Part shown: one piece after another, positions 63,997 to 64,000 of the stretch
Numbering within the stretch: position 1 is the first letter of the stretch
Layout of the letters: every line of letters starts with the position of its first letter
Origin: Rhizodiscina lignyota
Taxonomy: Eukaryota; Ascomycota; Dothideomycetes; Aulographales; Rhizodiscinaceae
Direction of reading: 5' to 3'
DNA length: 64,000 nt
Assembly (NCBI GenBank): GCA_010015805.1
Contig: ML978124.1
Span: 682,001 to 746,000, forward strand
Position numbers and translations under genes: made by a program
Notes under the pieces: generated by a model
The model's database searches: none
What the model was told of the DNA's origin: nothing
The model's input: the letters and a program-made list of their open reading frames with translations, nothing else

Positions 63997-64000
63997 GGTT

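Overview
The window reads as nuclear DNA of a filamentous ascomycete. Genes are short, and most introns are 50-80 bp with GT..AG ends. Many start codons sit in a good context, and the housekeeping proteins (SIN1, NC2-alpha, CWC15, RRP45, NOC3, NIP7, SET9, uL14m, RPB9) are fungal in form. Fungus-only families are also present: a UstYa/DUF3328 protein, Kex2-processed repeat peptides and Est1-type domain relics. A Dothideomycete is my best guess from style, but it is an inference.

Layout. 1-6.5 kb: the 3' part of a dihydropyrimidinase gene, about 4 kb with no convincing gene, then a three-knuckle CCHC protein. 6.8-13 kb: TORC2 subunit SIN1, a PRCC-type protein and NC2-alpha. 13.2-21 kb: NUC1/EndoG nuclease, a 55-bp degenerate tandem array, a glycine-rich hydrophilin-like protein, CWC15 and RRP45 (divergent), a dienelactone hydrolase and a rhodanese. 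21-34 kb: gene-poor accessory DNA with broken Est1-type gene copies and two copies (one intact, one with a stop) of an unknown gene, plus a hypothetical gene at 31.3-32.3 kb. 34.4-40.7 kb: NOC3 and NIP7 (divergent, both 60S ribosome assembly), a fungal hypothetical protein and a secreted double SnoaL-fold protein. 43-51 kb: a secreted-peptide island. 52-64 kb: a C2H2 protein, a hypothetical gene, the H4K20 methyltransferase SET9, mitochondrial ribosomal protein uL14m and RNA polymerase II subunit RPB9.

The most interesting part is 42.9-51.1 kb. A six-cysteine secreted protein is followed by a precursor with a signal peptide and six copies of an ELYQNPSE core, each closed by a Kex2 site (KR). 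This precursor is divergent from a membrane-anchored UstYa-type (DUF3328) oxidase carrying two HxxHC motifs. That pairing is the hallmark of dikaritin-type fungal RiPP clusters (ustiloxin, phomopsin, asperipin-2a, epichloecyclin), here with a core I do not recognise. About 5 kb further lies a second, unrelated repeat precursor. It has five copies of QIECGFGDDEPWC, preceded by runs of X-Pro/X-Ala dipeptides and followed by KR in four of five, which is alpha-factor-like processing logic.

Other points: RPB9 carries an unusually long 529-bp intron that stays open in frame and encodes a cysteine-rich acidic extension. Several gene pairs share short divergent promoters. All exon coordinates were derived by hand from splice consensus and protein family knowledge, with no transcript evidence.
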